DNA of 64,000 nucleotides from an uncultured Rhizobium sp. Lineage in GTDB: Bacteria; Pseudomonadota; Alphaproteobacteria; Rhizobiales; Rhizobiaceae. The stretch is taken from NCBI GenBank assembly GCA_945952415.1, contig CAMFIF010000005.1, forward strand, positions 62,001 to 126,000, written 5' to 3'. A program made the position numbers and the translations under genes. The notes beneath the pieces are model-generated. The model saw only the letters and a program-made list of their open reading frames with translations, was not told where the DNA came from and made no database searches. This document shows, piece by piece, positions 8,830-18,437 of this stretch (within the stretch, counting starts at the first letter, position 1; every line of letters begins with the position of its first letter).

Positions 8830-8911
8830 GCACAGCCTCGCCCGTCGCCACCCGGAATTCCGTCCGCTTTTCAAAGCCTCACCGTTTCAAGCATCACAAG
8901 GACCACACTCC

Positions 8912-9868
8912 ATGACTTCCAAGCTTGACCAACTCCGCGCCATGACCACCGTGGTGGCCGATACCGGCGATATCGAGGCGGTCGCCCGCCTGAAACCGGT
9001 GGATTGCACCACCAACCCGACCATCGTCCTGAAGGCGCTCGGCACGCCGATGTTTGCGGATGCGATCAAGGAAGCGGTGGCCTGGGGCAAGAGCCAGGGT
9101 GGTTCTTCCGAGGCGGTAACGGCGGCCGTCGCGGACCGGCTGGCGATTTCCGTCGGCGCGGCGCTGGCAGGTCTGGTGCCCGGCCGCGTTTCCACTGAAG
9201 TGGATGCGGATCTCTCCTTCGACACCCATGCATCGGTGCTCAAGGGCCGGCAGATCATCAAGGATTACGAGGCGCGCGGCATTGCGCGCGAGCGCATCCT
9301 CATCAAGCTCGCCTCGACCTGGGAGGGCATTCGCGCTGCCGAGGTGCTGCAGAAGGATGGCATCGACTGCAACCTGACGCTCCTGTTCTCGAAGGCCCAG
9401 GCCATTGCCTGCGCCGATGCCGGGGCCTTCCTGATCTCGCCCTTCGTCGGCCGCATCCTGGACTGGTACGCCAAGTCGACCGGCAAGACCTATACGGCGG
9501 AAGACGATCCGGGCGTTCTCTCCGTGCGCTCCATCTACAATTACTACAAGGCGAACGGCATCAAGACGATCGTGATGGGTGCCTCCTTCCGCAATGTCGG
9601 TGAAATCGAGGCGCTGGCGGGCTGCGACCGGCTGACGATCAGCCCGGCTCTTCTTGACGAGCTTTCCAAGGCCGAAGGTACGCTGGAGCGCCGCCTCTCT
9701 CCCGAACAGTCGGAGCCGGATGCGCCTGTGACCATGGACGAGAAGACCTTCCGCTGGATGATGAACGAGGACCAGATGGCAACCGAGAAGCTCTCGGAAG
9801 GCATTCGTCTCTTCGCCAAGGATCTCGTGGCGTTGCGCAGCATGGTGGCCAAGGAATTGGCGGCCTGA
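8912..9868 (+). CDS. tal: Transaldolase (TalB type)
   Basis: Pentose-phosphate-pathway enzyme transferring a dihydroxyacetone unit between sedoheptulose-7-phosphate and glyceraldehyde-3-phosphate. The 318-residue product has the N-terminal signature [13 protein letters not shown] and the Schiff-base lysine Lys132 in [11 protein letters not shown], at the same position as in E. coli TalB, and the [10 protein letters not shown] block. Its length matches TalB (317). The frame is open 77 codons further upstream, but ATG 8912 gives the family N-terminus. AAGGA sits 10 bp before it. A rho-independent terminator follows at 9899. The xylose genes in this window feed the same pathway. Confidence 0.95.
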   Translation: MTSKLDQLRAMTTVVADTGDIEAVARLKPVDCTTNPTIVLKALGTPMFADAIKEAVAWGKSQGGSSEAVTAAVADRLAISVGAALAGLVPGRVSTEVDADLSFDTHASVLKGRQIIKDYEARGIARERILIKLASTWEGIRAAEVLQKDGIDCNLTLLFSKAQAIACADAGAFLISPFVGRILDWYAKSTGKTYTAEDDPGVLSVRSIYNYYKANGIKTIVMGASFRNVGEIEALAGCDRLTISPALLDELSKAEGTLERRLSPEQSEPDAPVTMDEKTFRWMMNEDQMATEKLSEGIRLFAKDLVALRSMVAKELAA

Positions 9869-9898
9869 CGCAGGCGCGTTCGTCGGTTAGGATCATGA

Positions 9899-9930
9899 CG
9901 GCACCCTGCCTGGACGCGGGGTGCCGTTTT
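9899..9930 (+). terminator. Rho-independent terminator after transaldolase
   Basis: A perfect 8-bp stem CGGCACCC/GGGTGCCG (9899-9906 with 9919-9926), a 12-nt loop, and a TTTT run at 9927-9930. Confidence 0.7.
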
Positions 9931-9974
9931 CGCTTGAGGGCATTGCGGCGTGACAGAACCGGGGCAGGGGGATC

Positions 9975-10652
9975 ATGGCTGAAGACGCGGACAGGGATGT
10001 GAGATGGTCGGGCGGTGCGCTGTTCCGGCTTCATCCGGCGCTGGTGATCGGTCTCGGCGTCGGCGTGAGCGTCTGGCTGGTGTTGCAGACCGGATCCTTC
10101 CGCGCCGATAATTTCGTGATCGGCTGGGATGTCGGCGTCTTCGCCTACCTCTCGATCAGCTGGTATCTGATGCTGACGAGTTCGGTCCAGCGGATGAAGC
10201 GGCGGGCCAGCGACATCGACATACCGGACGGGCAAATCCTGCTCTTCTCGCTGGTTTCGGCGGTGGCGAGCCTGTCGGTGATCTTTCTGCTGCTGCAGAG
10301 CGCGCATCAGTCGCCGGGGCACACCTTTTCCGCCCGGCCGCTCGAAACCATCGGCACGCTGTCGCTTTCCTGGATCTTCGTGCACACGCTGTTCACGGTG
10401 CATTATGCCCATACGTTCTATGCAAACGAGGGCTCGGCCCGCGGGCTGAAATTTCCCGAGGAATGCAACGAGCCCGTCTACTGGGATTTCCTCTATTTCT
10501 CTTTCACGATCGGGGTCGCGGCCCAGACGGCCGATGTCTCGGTGACCAGCATGCCGATGCGGCGGCTGGTGCTTGCCCATTCCATCCTGTCCTTCCTGTT
10601 CAACACCACGATCCTGGCGCTGGCGGTGAATGTGGGCGCGAGCCTGATCTGA
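9975..10652 (+). CDS. DUF1345 family membrane protein
   Basis: A 225-residue protein with about five membrane segments and the characteristic C-terminal DUF1345 block YWDFLYFSFTIGVAAQTADV followed by the last helix. AGGGGG lies a few bases before the ATG. The function of the family is unknown. It sits alone between a terminator and a palindromic repeat, so it is probably monocistronic. Confidence 0.85.
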   Translation: MAEDADRDVRWSGGALFRLHPALVIGLGVGVSVWLVLQTGSFRADNFVIGWDVGVFAYLSISWYLMLTSSVQRMKRRASDIDIPDGQILLFSLVSAVASLSVIFLLLQSAHQSPGHTFSARPLETIGTLSLSWIFVHTLFTVHYAHTFYANEGSARGLKFPEECNEPVYWDFLYFSFTIGVAAQTADVSVTSMPMRRLVLAHSILSFLFNTTILALAVNVGASLI

Positions 10653-10683
10653 GGGCCTTGAGGAGGGCTTGAAGCATTCTCTG

Positions 10684-10716
10684 CCGTCATCCTCGGGACG
10701 AGCCCGAGGATGACGG
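10684..10716. repeat. Dispersed palindromic element, copy 1
   Basis: A perfect 14-bp inverted repeat CCGTCATCCTCGGG / CCCGAGGATGACGG (10684-10697 and 10703-10716) with a 5-nt loop, lying between two convergent genes. The same GTCATCCTCGGG-type palindrome recurs at 41.8-41.9 kb, which marks it as an extragenic repeat of the kind common in rhizobial genomes. It could also end transcription from both sides. Confidence 0.75.
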
Positions 10717-10816
10717 TATCGGGTTCGATTGCCTGTCACAGCGGTATCGGCAACAGCCTGCGCTTTCCCGGAAATCGCGGGGCCTGACGCGGAGAACGCC
10801 AGGCCCCGCCATTCGA

Positions 10817-12244
10817 TTATCCGTGTGCAATCATCACGTGGCGGACGGCGGTGTAGTCTTCCAGCGCGTAGATCGACATGTCCTTGCCATAGCCCGACTG
10901 TTTCACGCCGCCATGGGGCATTTCGTTGGTCAGCATGAAGTGGGTGTTCACCCAGGTGCAGCCATATTGCAGGCGGGAGGCGGTCTTCATGGCGAGCGAG
11001 ATGTCCTTGGTCCAGACGGAGGAGGCAAGACCGTAGTCGCTGTCGTTGGCCCAGGCAATTGCCTGATCCGTTTCGGTGAAGCGGGTGACGGAGACGACGG
11101 GGCCGAAGACTTCGCGGCGGACGATCTCGTCGTCCTGCAGCGCGCCGGCCACCACCGTCGGCTGGAAGAAATAACCCTTGTCGCCCAGCACCTTGCCGCC
11201 GGCGGTGATCTCGATGTGCTTCAGCTCGGCTGCGCGGGAGACGAAGCTTTCCACGCGGTCGCGCTGGCGGCGCGAGATCAGCGGGCCGATTTCGTTTTCG
11301 GTGTCGTCGGCCTGGTTGAGCTTGATCGTGGAGACGGCCGAGGAGAGATCGGCGACGAGCCGGTCGTAGATCTTCGCATCCGCATAGATGCGGCAGGCGG
11401 CGGTGCAATCCTGGCCGGCATTGTAATAGCCGAAGGTGCGGATGCCGGCGACGACGGCATCGATATCGGCATCGCCATGAACGATGACCGGGGCCTTGCC
11501 GCCGAGTTCCAGGTGCGTGCGCTTGACGGTCTTGGAGGCCGCCGCCAGTACCTTCTTGCCGGTTGCCACATCGCCGGTGATCGAGACCATGGCGATCTTC
11601 GGATGGTTGATGAGCGCATTGCCGACGCTTTCGCCGCGGCCGAGCACCACGTTCACCACGCCTTCGGGCAGGATATCCGAGAGGACCTTGGCGAGCTTGA
11701 GCGCCGTCAGCGGGGTCTGTTCGGAGGGCTTGAAGACCACGGTGTTGCCGGCGCCGATGGCGGGGGCGAGCTTCCAGGCCATCATCATCAGCGGGTAGTT
11801 CCAGGGCGCGATGGAGCCGATGATGCCGATCGGATCGCGACGGATCATCGAGGTGTGGCCGGGCAGATATTCGCCTGCCACCGGGCCGTGGAGCGAGCGC
11901 ACCGCGCCGGCAAAGAAGCGCCAGCAATCGACGATGGCGGGGATTTCGTCATTCTTCACGGCATTGATCGGCTTGCCGCAGTTCAGGGCTTCGAGGGCTG
12001 CGAAGCCATCGGCATCCTTCTCGATGGCATCGGCGATCTGCAGCAGATAGGCCGAGCGCTGGGCCGGCGTCGTCTGCGACCAGCTTTCGAAAGCCTTTTC
12101 GGCGGCATCGACGGCCTGCTCCAGCTGGGAGATGGAGGCCTCGGCAATCTTCAGGATGGTTTCGCCAGTCTTCGGGTTGAAGATCTGTTCTTCGGTTTCC
12201 GTGCCGGCTTCGAAGCGGGAACCGATCAGCATTTGCGTGTCCAT
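10817..12244 (-). CDS. patD: Gamma-aminobutyraldehyde dehydrogenase
   Basis: Oxidises 4-aminobutanal, the product of putrescine transamination or oxidation, to GABA. The 475-residue protein closely follows E. coli PatD (YdcW): [28 protein letters not shown], and [20 protein letters not shown] are almost identical. Catalytic Glu246 (LELGGK) and Cys280 (GQDCTAACR) fall at the same numbers as in E. coli. The start at 12244 is chosen because GGAGAC precedes it; the frame is open further upstream. It is the last gene of a ydcSTUV-patD operon, 34 bp after ydcV. Confidence 0.95.
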   Translation of the reverse strand: MDTQMLIGSRFEAGTETEEQIFNPKTGETILKIAEASISQLEQAVDAAEKAFESWSQTTPAQRSAYLLQIADAIEKDADGFAALEALNCGKPINAVKNDEIPAIVDCWRFFAGAVRSLHGPVAGEYLPGHTSMIRRDPIGIIGSIAPWNYPLMMMAWKLAPAIGAGNTVVFKPSEQTPLTALKLAKVLSDILPEGVVNVVLGRGESVGNALINHPKIAMVSITGDVATGKKVLAAASKTVKRTHLELGGKAPVIVHGDADIDAVVAGIRTFGYYNAGQDCTAACRIYADAKIYDRLVADLSSAVSTIKLNQADDTENEIGPLISRRQRDRVESFVSRAAELKHIEITAGGKVLGDKGYFFQPTVVAGALQDDEIVRREVFGPVVSVTRFTETDQAIAWANDSDYGLASSVWTKDISLAMKTASRLQYGCTWVNTHFMLTNEMPHGGVKQSGYGKDMSIYALEDYTAVRHVMIAHG

Positions 12245-12278
12245 GGTAGTCTCCCTTGGCATTGAGCGGATGCGTGTC

Positions 12279-13091
12279 TTACTTGCCGCCACCGGCGATC
12301 TGGTCGCCGTCGCGGGTGAGGTAATAGGCTGCGAGGATGGGGAGGAACGTGGCGAGCACCACGATCATCGCCACGACATTGGTGACGGGCCGCTGGCGCG
12401 GGCGGATGAGTTCTTCCAGCATCCAGATCGGCAGGGTGGATTGCTGCCCGCCGGTGAAGGTGGTCACGATCACCTCATCGAAGGAGAGCGCGAAAGCCAG
12501 CATGCCGCCTGCAAGAAGCGCGGTTGCGATATTGGGCAGGATCACATGGCGGAAGGTCTGGAAACCATCCGCGCCGAGATCATAGGAGGCCTCGATCAGC
12601 GAACCGGAGGTGCGCCGGAAGCGGGCCACCGCATTGTTGTAGACCACGACGATGCAGAAGGTGGCATGGCCGAGAATGATCGTCCACATGGAGAAGGGGA
12701 TGTCGAGGATCGAGAAGGCGGAGCGCAGCGCAATCCCGGTGATGATGCCCGGCAGGGCAATCGGCAGGATCACGAGGAGCGAGATTGCTTCCCGGCCGAA
12801 GAATTTCGAGCGGGAGACGGCCGCAGCCGCGAGCGTGCCGAGCACGAGGGCGATGGCGGTCGCAATCAGGCCGACCTTCAGCGAGAGCGTCAGGGCTTCC
12901 CAGACATCGGGACGCTCCCAGGCGACGCCGAACCATTTCAGCGTGAAGCCCGGCGGCGGCCACTGGTAGCTCTTCTCTTCGGTGGTGAAGGCATAGGCGA
13001 AGATCAGCAGGATCGGCAGGTGCAGGAAGAGCAGCCCGCCGATGGCGGCAAGCTTCAGGGCGAGCGTGGCGGACTGGCGGTCAGAGCGCAT
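12279..13091 (-). CDS. ydcV: Putrescine-type ABC transporter permease (YdcV/PotC-like)
   Basis: A 270-residue inner-membrane permease with six predicted segments and the BPD_transp_1 EAA loop ([25 protein letters not shown]). It is one half of the membrane pore, pairing with YdcU. The start MRSDRQ at 13091 overlaps the end of ydcU by 11 bp, as expected for translational coupling; the longer upstream frame is rejected because it would run into ydcU and lacks a family match. The gene name is by position and similarity to the E. coli operon. Confidence 0.92.
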   Translation of the reverse strand: MRSDRQSATLALKLAAIGGLLFLHLPILLIFAYAFTTEEKSYQWPPPGFTLKWFGVAWERPDVWEALTLSLKVGLIATAIALVLGTLAAAAVSRSKFFGREAISLLVILPIALPGIITGIALRSAFSILDIPFSMWTIILGHATFCIVVVYNNAVARFRRTSGSLIEASYDLGADGFQTFRHVILPNIATALLAGGMLAFALSFDEVIVTTFTGGQQSTLPIWMLEELIRPRQRPVTNVVAMIVVLATFLPILAAYYLTRDGDQIAGGGK

Positions 13092-14031
13092 CGAAGGCTC
13101 CCTTCTTCTTGGCGACCCAGAGATAGACGGCCATGATGAGGATCGGCACGACGGAGAAGGCGGCGGCCAGCGGCACATTGCCGGCGGTGCCCTGCTGGGT
13201 ATAGACCGCCTGACCGATGAAGAGCCTGGAGGATCCGACGATCTGGGGAATGATGTAATCGCCGAGCGTCAGCGAGAAGGTGAAGATCGAGCCGGCGATG
13301 ATGCCGGGCAGGGCGAGCGGCAGGATGACCGTGCGGAAGGTCTGCTGCGGCGTGGCGCCCAGATCGCCGGCGGCTTCCACGAGATTGCCAGGCACGCGCT
13401 CCAGTGCCGCCTGCGTCGGCAGGATCATGTAGGGCAGCCAGATATAGACGAAGACGATGAAGGTGCCGAGATAGCTGACCGAGAGCGAATTGCCGCCGAT
13501 GACGGGCAGGGCAAGGATCGCCTCCAGCAGCCAGGTGAGGTGCAGCTTCTCGAAGCCCCAGGTGAGAATGCCTTCCTTGGCTAGGATCAGCTTCCAGGCA
13601 TAAATCTTGACGAGATAGCTCGACCAGAGCGGCAGCATGACGCCGAGATAGAAGAGCGCCTTCCATTTTCCATGGGCGTAGCGCGCGGCGTAATAGGCGA
13701 TCGGGAAAGCGATCACGGCGGAGGTGAGGGTCACCAGCGTCGCCATGGTCACGGTGCGCAGGATGATGTCGAAATTCGCCGCCAGCAGCAGCTGCCGGTA
13801 GGTGGAGAAGGTGAATTCATAGAGCACGAGGCCGGAGAATTCATCAATCGAGAAGAAGCTCTGCGCGAGAAGGGCAATCAGCGAGCCGATATAGACGACG
13901 CCGAGCCAGAGAAGCGGTGGGGCCAGCATCAGGGCAAGCAGCAGCCCCGGGCGGCGCCAGAAGAGATCGGACAGCTGGGCGGTGAAGCCCCGGCGACCGG
14001 CAAGAAGGGCGTTTGAGGAAGCGCTCGTCAT
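13081..14031 (-). CDS. ydcU: Putrescine-type ABC transporter permease (YdcU/PotB-like)
   Basis: A 316-residue permease with a cytoplasmic N-terminal extension, six membrane segments and an EAA loop ([28 protein letters not shown]). The [13 protein letters not shown] motif is typical of PotB/PotH-type polyamine permeases. The start overlaps the stop of the ATPase gene by 4 bp, and its own end overlaps ydcV, so the three are tightly coupled. Confidence 0.92.
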   Translation of the reverse strand: MTSASSNALLAGRRGFTAQLSDLFWRRPGLLLALMLAPPLLWLGVVYIGSLIALLAQSFFSIDEFSGLVLYEFTFSTYRQLLLAANFDIILRTVTMATLVTLTSAVIAFPIAYYAARYAHGKWKALFYLGVMLPLWSSYLVKIYAWKLILAKEGILTWGFEKLHLTWLLEAILALPVIGGNSLSVSYLGTFIVFVYIWLPYMILPTQAALERVPGNLVEAAGDLGATPQQTFRTVILPLALPGIIAGSIFTFSLTLGDYIIPQIVGSSRLFIGQAVYTQQGTAGNVPLAAAFSVVPILIMAVYLWVAKKKGAFDAL

Positions 14032-15017
14032 AGGGCGCCATCCATGTAATGGACATCCGCCGCATTCCAGGCAAGCCGGACGGTTTCGCCGGGTTCGGGC
14101 ACGGGCTGGCCGGCGGGCAGCATCACATGCAGCTTCATGCCCTCCGCCTCGACACTGAGACGGGTGGTGGAGCCGAGGAAGTTGCTGACCAGCGTGGTGG
14201 CCGAAAGCCCGCCTTCGGCGACGACGCGGATCGCTTCCGGACGGATGCTCGCCCAGCGCGCCTCACCGCCGAAGCGCTGCATGGTTTCCGGCGCAACCAC
14301 ATTGGAGGAGCCGACGAAATCGGCGACGAAGCGCGTCTCGGGCCGCTTGTAGATATCCTCGGGCGTGCCCGCCTGCACGATCTTGCCATTGTTGAAGACC
14401 GCAACACGGTCCGCCATGGAGAGGGCCTCGCCCTGGTCATGGGTGACGAAGATGAAGGTGATGCCAAGCGAGCGCTGGAGCGTCTTCAGCTCTTCCTGCA
14501 TCTGTTCGCGCAGCTTCAGGTCGAGTGCGCCCAGCGGCTCGTCGAGAAGCAGGACGCGGGGCTTGTTGACGAGGGCGCGGGCGAGCGCCACGCGCTGCCG
14601 CTGGCCGCCGGAGAGTTGGCCGGGCTTGCGCGTGCCATAGCCCGGGAGCTTCACCAGTTCGAGCGCCTTTTCCGCCTCGCGGTAGCGGGTCGCCCTGTCG
14701 ACGCCCTTGACCATCAGGCCATAGGCGACATTGTCGAGGATCGACATGTGCGGGAAGAGCGCATAGTCCTGGAAGACGGTGTTGACGTTTCGCCTGTAGG
14801 GCGGAACGCCGCCCGCGGGATCGCCGAAGATCTTGATTTCGCCGCCGGTCGGCTGCTCGAAGCCCGCAATCAGGCGCAGACAGGTGGTCTTGCCGGATCC
14901 GGACGGGCCAAGCATGGCGAAGAATTCGCCGGGCTCCACGGCAAGATTGACGTCATCCACGGCGCGCACGGCACCAAAATGACGGGACGTATGAAGAAAT
15001 TCGACGGCGGGGGTCAT
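14028..15017 (-). CDS. ydcT: Putrescine-type ABC transporter ATPase (YdcT/PotA-like)
   Basis: A 329-residue ATPase: Walker A GPSGSGKTT (37-45), Q-loop QDYALFPH, signature LSGGQ (135-139), Walker B VLLLDEP (Asp159-Glu160), H-loop VTHDQ, then a C-terminal TOBE-type domain (about 250-329), the PotA/MalK arrangement. ATG 15017 is chosen because it begins the family N-terminus; the open frame extends 78 codons further, across intercistronic hairpins, and is not credible there. It energises the YdcU/YdcV pore. Confidence 0.94.
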   Translation of the reverse strand: MTPAVEFLHTSRHFGAVRAVDDVNLAVEPGEFFAMLGPSGSGKTTCLRLIAGFEQPTGGEIKIFGDPAGGVPPYRRNVNTVFQDYALFPHMSILDNVAYGLMVKGVDRATRYREAEKALELVKLPGYGTRKPGQLSGGQRQRVALARALVNKPRVLLLDEPLGALDLKLREQMQEELKTLQRSLGITFIFVTHDQGEALSMADRVAVFNNGKIVQAGTPEDIYKRPETRFVADFVGSSNVVAPETMQRFGGEARWASIRPEAIRVVAEGGLSATTLVSNFLGSTTRLSVEAEGMKLHVMLPAGQPVPEPGETVRLAWNAADVHYMDGAL

Positions 15018-15036
15018 GGTTGCTCCAGAAGGGGCG

Positions 15037-15184
15037 GCTTGCCCTTGCCAAAAAGGGCAAGCGTTGGTTTCGTGCGGCAAGACAAATCTATTTCCGTTTC
15101 GGCCGGGCCGCACGGAGGGAATGGCTGACGAGTTCACGATCCTGCCCTGCGGCAGGCAATGGCCCCCGGCGCGCCGGAGGCCAT
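15037..15184 (-). other. Three stem-loops in the ydcS-ydcT intercistronic region
   Basis: The 176-bp gap between the binding-protein gene and the ATPase gene holds three inverted repeats: 15159-15184 (core CCGGCGCGCCGG with flanking ATGGCC/GGCCAT), 15141-15156 (CCTGCC/GGCAGG), and a perfect 10-bp stem GCTTGCCCTT/AAGGGCAAGC at 15037-15046/15053-15062. None has a T-run on the coding strand, so they fit mRNA-stabilising or attenuating hairpins that raise binding-protein over pore levels rather than full terminators. Confidence 0.65.
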
Positions 15185-15193
15185 GATCAGGGA

Positions 15194-16354
15194 TCAGCGA
15201 CCGCCGATCACGCCGATATAATCGGAGACCCAGCGGTGATAGGGCACGCATTCACCCTGGCTTTCGCACTGGGACTTCGGCGTGCGCCAGAACTTGATCT
15301 TGTCGAAATGATCGAAGCCGTTGGTGTTGCAGCCTTCATCCGTCAGCAGGGCATTGCCCTTGCAGGCGGCCGGAACCGAGGGAACGGCACCGAACCAGGC
15401 GGCGACATCGCCCTGGACCTTCGGCTTCAGCGAGTGTTCCATCCACATATAGGCGCAGTTCGGATGGGCGCTGTCGGCATGGAGCATGGTCGTATCGGCC
15501 CAGCCCGTCACGCCTTCCTCGGGGAAGGTGGAGCCGACCTTGGCCTTTTCGGAGGCCAGCAGGTTGACCTGGAAGGGCCAGGAGCCGGTGGCGACGACGC
15601 CTTCATTCTTGAAGTCGTCGATCTGGATCATGGCATCGTGCCAGTAGCGCGAAACGAGCTGGCGCTGGCCGCGCAGCAGGTCGAGGGCCGCCTTGTACTG
15701 GTCTTCGTTCAGTTCATAGGGGTCCTTGATGCCGAGTTCCGGCTTATGGGCCATGAGGTAGAGGGCGGCATCGGCGATGTAGATCGGGCCGTCATAGGCC
15801 TGCACGCGACCCTTGTTGGACTTGCCGTCCGGCAGGGTCGTCTCTTCGAAGACCACCTTCCAGCTCTTCGGAGCTTCGCCCTTGAAGGCATCGGTATTGT
15901 ACATCAGCACGTTCGGGCCCCAGACATAGGGCGTGCCGTAATGCACGCCGCCAACCGTATTCCACGGGGCGTTCTGCAGGCGCTCGTCGAGCGACTTCCA
16001 GCTCGGGATGAGATCGGTGTTGATCGGCTGCACGCGCTTGCCGGCGATAAGGCGCAGCGAGGCGTCGCCGGAGGCGGTGACGAGGTCGAAGCCGCCTTCA
16101 TTCATCAGCGCGACCATTTCGTCAGAGGTGGCGGCGGTCTTCACCGAGACCTTGCAGCCCGTTTCCTTTTCGAAATCGGTCACCCAGTCGTAATTCTTGT
16201 CTGTCTCGCCGCGCTCGATATAGCCGGCCCAGGCCACGATGGAGAGTTCCCCTTCGCCCTTGCCCAGTTCCTTGAGTGCATCCGCAGCGACGGCCTGGGT
16301 CGCAAGGCTCATGACCGCCATCAGGCCGGTGCATGCTTTCAGAAGCTTTTTCAT
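15194..16354 (-). CDS. ydcS: Periplasmic putrescine-type binding protein (YdcS-like)
   Basis: A 386-residue secreted binding protein with a Sec signal peptide (MKKLLKACTGLMAVMSLATQ, cleavage near AVAAD). It tracks E. coli YdcS (381 residues) closely, including YIERGETDK, LVTASGDASLRL, GRVQAYDGPIYIADAAL and KVQGDVAAWFG. It should capture putrescine or a related amine and deliver it to YdcUV. It is the first gene of the operon, 120 bp after a LysR gene in the same orientation and about 100 bp after a LysR-type box. GGGAGAC precedes the ATG. Confidence 0.94.
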   Translation of the reverse strand: MKKLLKACTGLMAVMSLATQAVAADALKELGKGEGELSIVAWAGYIERGETDKNYDWVTDFEKETGCKVSVKTAATSDEMVALMNEGGFDLVTASGDASLRLIAGKRVQPINTDLIPSWKSLDERLQNAPWNTVGGVHYGTPYVWGPNVLMYNTDAFKGEAPKSWKVVFEETTLPDGKSNKGRVQAYDGPIYIADAALYLMAHKPELGIKDPYELNEDQYKAALDLLRGQRQLVSRYWHDAMIQIDDFKNEGVVATGSWPFQVNLLASEKAKVGSTFPEEGVTGWADTTMLHADSAHPNCAYMWMEHSLKPKVQGDVAAWFGAVPSVPAACKGNALLTDEGCNTNGFDHFDKIKFWRTPKSQCESQGECVPYHRWVSDYIGVIGGR

Positions 16355-16450
16355 TCTTGTCTCCCGGTTGGCATTCTTGTTGAGTTCCGCTCGCTGGACA
16401 CAGTGGCGAAAAAGCCGGGCTTTCGCAAATTCATTTATCAGAAAGGCGGT

Positions 16451-16465
16451 ATCGGAAATTCCGAT
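16451..16465. promoter_or_regulatory. Predicted LysR-type binding box upstream of ydcS
   Basis: A perfect 15-bp palindrome ATCGGAA-A-TTCCGAT that contains the T-N11-A pattern. It lies 97-111 bp upstream of the ydcS start and 9 bp past the end of the adjacent LysR gene, the usual position for an activator's recognition site. Confidence 0.6.
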
Positions 16466-16474
16466 TGGAGGGAC

Positions 16475-17383
16475 TCAGCGCTGCCGTCCGCTGCGGAGCG
16501 TTTCGGCAATGCCGACGAAATCGCGGGCGGCCTGCGGCAGGCTCGATCCCTTGCGCCAGACGATGCCCACCTGCACCACCGGCAGGGAGCCGGACACGTC
16601 CCGGCTTTCGATGCGGTCGCCTTCGAGCGACCAGGGGCGATAGACGAGATCGGGCAGAAGCGCGATCCCCGCACCGGTCGCGACGAGGCTGCGCACCGCT
16701 TCCACCGAGCGGGTCCGGAAGGCCACATGGGGGCGGGCGCCGAGCGCGGTCAGAAGCTTGCCGGTGTTTTCCTCGATTTCATCGATGGTGAGCATGATCA
16801 GCGGCTCGCGGGCAATATCCTGCACGCTGATGATTTCGGCACTGACGAGGGGATGGCCGAGCGGCAGCCAGAGTCGGTAGGGCGAGGTTTCGAGGATTTC
16901 CGCCTGCAGCGCCATGCGGTCGCGCAGGTTCGAGATCACCATGACCGCCACATCGAGTTCGCCGCCGATGAGGAGATGTTCCAGATAGCTGCCATTATCC
17001 TCGATGGCGGTCACTTCCACATCCGGACAGGCGCGGCGGTAGCGGGCCAAGAGATCGGAGAGGACGTAGCCGGCGACGAGCGAGGTGACGCCGATGTTCA
17101 GGGTGCCGGTGGACTGGCTGCGCTCGGTCTGGAAGCTGTTGCGCGCATCGGACACGGTGGCGAGGATCTTCGTGGCATGGCGCAGGAACTGGTGGCCGTT
17201 ATGGGTGATCGAGAGGCCGCGGGAATGGCGCTCGAAAAGCTCGACCCCAAGATCGCTTTCCAGTTCGCGGATCGATTCGGTCACCGAGGACTGGGAAATG
17301 GACAGGCTGTGGGCGGCGCGGGTGACGGAACCCAGTTCCGCCACGGCGACGAAATATTGCAGCTGTCTCAAGGTGAAGGCCAT
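16475..17383 (-). CDS. LysR-family regulator, probable regulator of ydcSTUV-patD
   Basis: A 302-residue LysR-type protein: winged HTH at residues 1-60 (FTLRQLQYFVAVAELGSVTRAAHSL...), linker helix, then the two-lobed effector domain (about 90-295). ATG 17383 follows GGAGGGG closely; an in-frame TTG one codon upstream is not needed. It is encoded just upstream of ydcS in the same direction, rather than divergently as most LysR regulators are, and a perfect LysR-type palindrome lies between the two genes. That suggests it responds to putrescine or a breakdown product. The effector is an inference from position. Confidence 0.9.
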   Translation of the reverse strand: MAFTLRQLQYFVAVAELGSVTRAAHSLSISQSSVTESIRELESDLGVELFERHSRGLSITHNGHQFLRHATKILATVSDARNSFQTERSQSTGTLNIGVTSLVAGYVLSDLLARYRRACPDVEVTAIEDNGSYLEHLLIGGELDVAVMVISNLRDRMALQAEILETSPYRLWLPLGHPLVSAEIISVQDIAREPLIMLTIDEIEENTGKLLTALGARPHVAFRTRSVEAVRSLVATGAGIALLPDLVYRPWSLEGDRIESRDVSGSLPVVQVGIVWRKGSSLPQAARDFVGIAETLRSGRQR

Positions 17384-17408
17384 CAAACCCCTCCGGGCGG
17401 CGCGCGCC

Positions 17409-18401
17409 TCACGTCATCACCGGCTCGGGACCGGGCGGAATGCTCGTCGGATTCTTGGCCGCTTCGTCCATCAGCCACTGGCGGAACTTGACCGCATCCG
17501 GGTTGGGACGGCGCTTGCCCTCGGTCGTCAGCAGATAGTGGCCCTGCTCGATGCTGACCGTGCCCGGCAGGCAGCGCACCAGCCGGCCTGACGCGAGCGC
17601 GCTTTCCGCCAGACAGGAAAGCACGACGGCGGGGCCTACGCCCGCTGCGGCATATTCCAGGGCTGCGATCGACGTGTCCGTATTCAGGCCCTCGTTGTTG
17701 GGCGGGTTGATGCCCAGCGGCTTCAGGAATCGGTGCCAGAGGTTCTCGTAGCCGGTCACATGGATGAGCGGCATGCGGCGGATGAGTTGTTCGATGCCTT
17801 CCCGGCTAGACATTTCCGCAAGCAGGTCCGGATGACAGACGGCAATCGAGGAGGATTGCAGCAGCAGATAGGCGGTGTAGCCCGGCCAGACGCCATCCCC
17901 CAGGCGGATATCGATATCGGTCGCCTCGTCGGGATCCGTATGGGACCAGACCACCGAGACGAGGCGGATGGAAATGCCGGGATGGGCGGCCAGGAAGCTC
18001 GGTATGCGGCGGGAGAGCCAGAGGCCCAGGAAGGAGATCGGCGCCCGGATGGTAAGCGTCCGCTTTGAGGACGTGCCGAAGAGGCCGGCGGTCGCGGCGG
18101 CCAGTTCGCCGAAGGACCGGCGAAGCGGCGGCAGATAGGCGGCGCCCATTTCCGTCAGCCGCAGGCTGCGCGGCAGGCGCTCGAAGAGCGTGACGCCCAG
18201 ATGCTTTTCAAGCGAGCGCACCTGATGGCTGACGGCCGCCTGGGTCAGGTTCAGCTCTTCAGCCGCCGCGGTGAAGCTCGAATGCCGCGCGGCGGCTTCG
18301 AAGGCACGCAGCCAGGGCAGCGGCGGTAGATGGTAGCCGGACGATGTGACGGAATCGGACATGAGAAACGGTGCTGACTGGTTTGCGGCCATACTAACCA
18401 T
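17409..18401 (-). CDS. LysR-family regulator, GcvA-like
   Basis: A 330-residue LysR-type protein with the HTH LPPLPWLRAFEAAARHSSFTAAAEELNLTQAAVSHQVRSLE that is characteristic of the GcvA group, and a long effector domain to about residue 315. GcvA in E. coli controls glycine cleavage genes; a relative next to GMC, dehydrogenase and demethylase-like genes could sense a related one-carbon or amino compound. Three ATGs are possible (18401, 18392, 18362) and none has a good ribosome site. It lies 36 bp downstream of the GMC gene and 25 bp upstream of the next LysR gene, all on the minus strand. Confidence 0.88.
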   Translation of the reverse strand: MVSMAANQSAPFLMSDSVTSSGYHLPPLPWLRAFEAAARHSSFTAAAEELNLTQAAVSHQVRSLEKHLGVTLFERLPRSLRLTEMGAAYLPPLRRSFGELAAATAGLFGTSSKRTLTIRAPISFLGLWLSRRIPSFLAAHPGISIRLVSVVWSHTDPDEATDIDIRLGDGVWPGYTAYLLLQSSSIAVCHPDLLAEMSSREGIEQLIRRMPLIHVTGYENLWHRFLKPLGINPPNNEGLNTDTSIAALEYAAAGVGPAVVLSCLAESALASGRLVRCLPGTVSIEQGHYLLTTEGKRRPNPDAVKFRQWLMDEAAKNPTSIPPGPEPVMT

Positions 18402-18437
18402 AATTGCCGGGCGAGGGGAAGCGAACCCTTCCCCCTG

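Noticed and set aside
9639..11927. Long open frame (about 760 codons) on the minus strand across tal, DUF1345 and patD
   Set aside because: It runs antisense or out of frame through three well-supported genes; composition is Arg/His/Pro-rich as expected for a GC-driven shadow.
15020..17491. Open frame of about 820 codons on the plus strand
   Set aside because: Antisense to ydcS and the LysR gene; a high-GC shadow.
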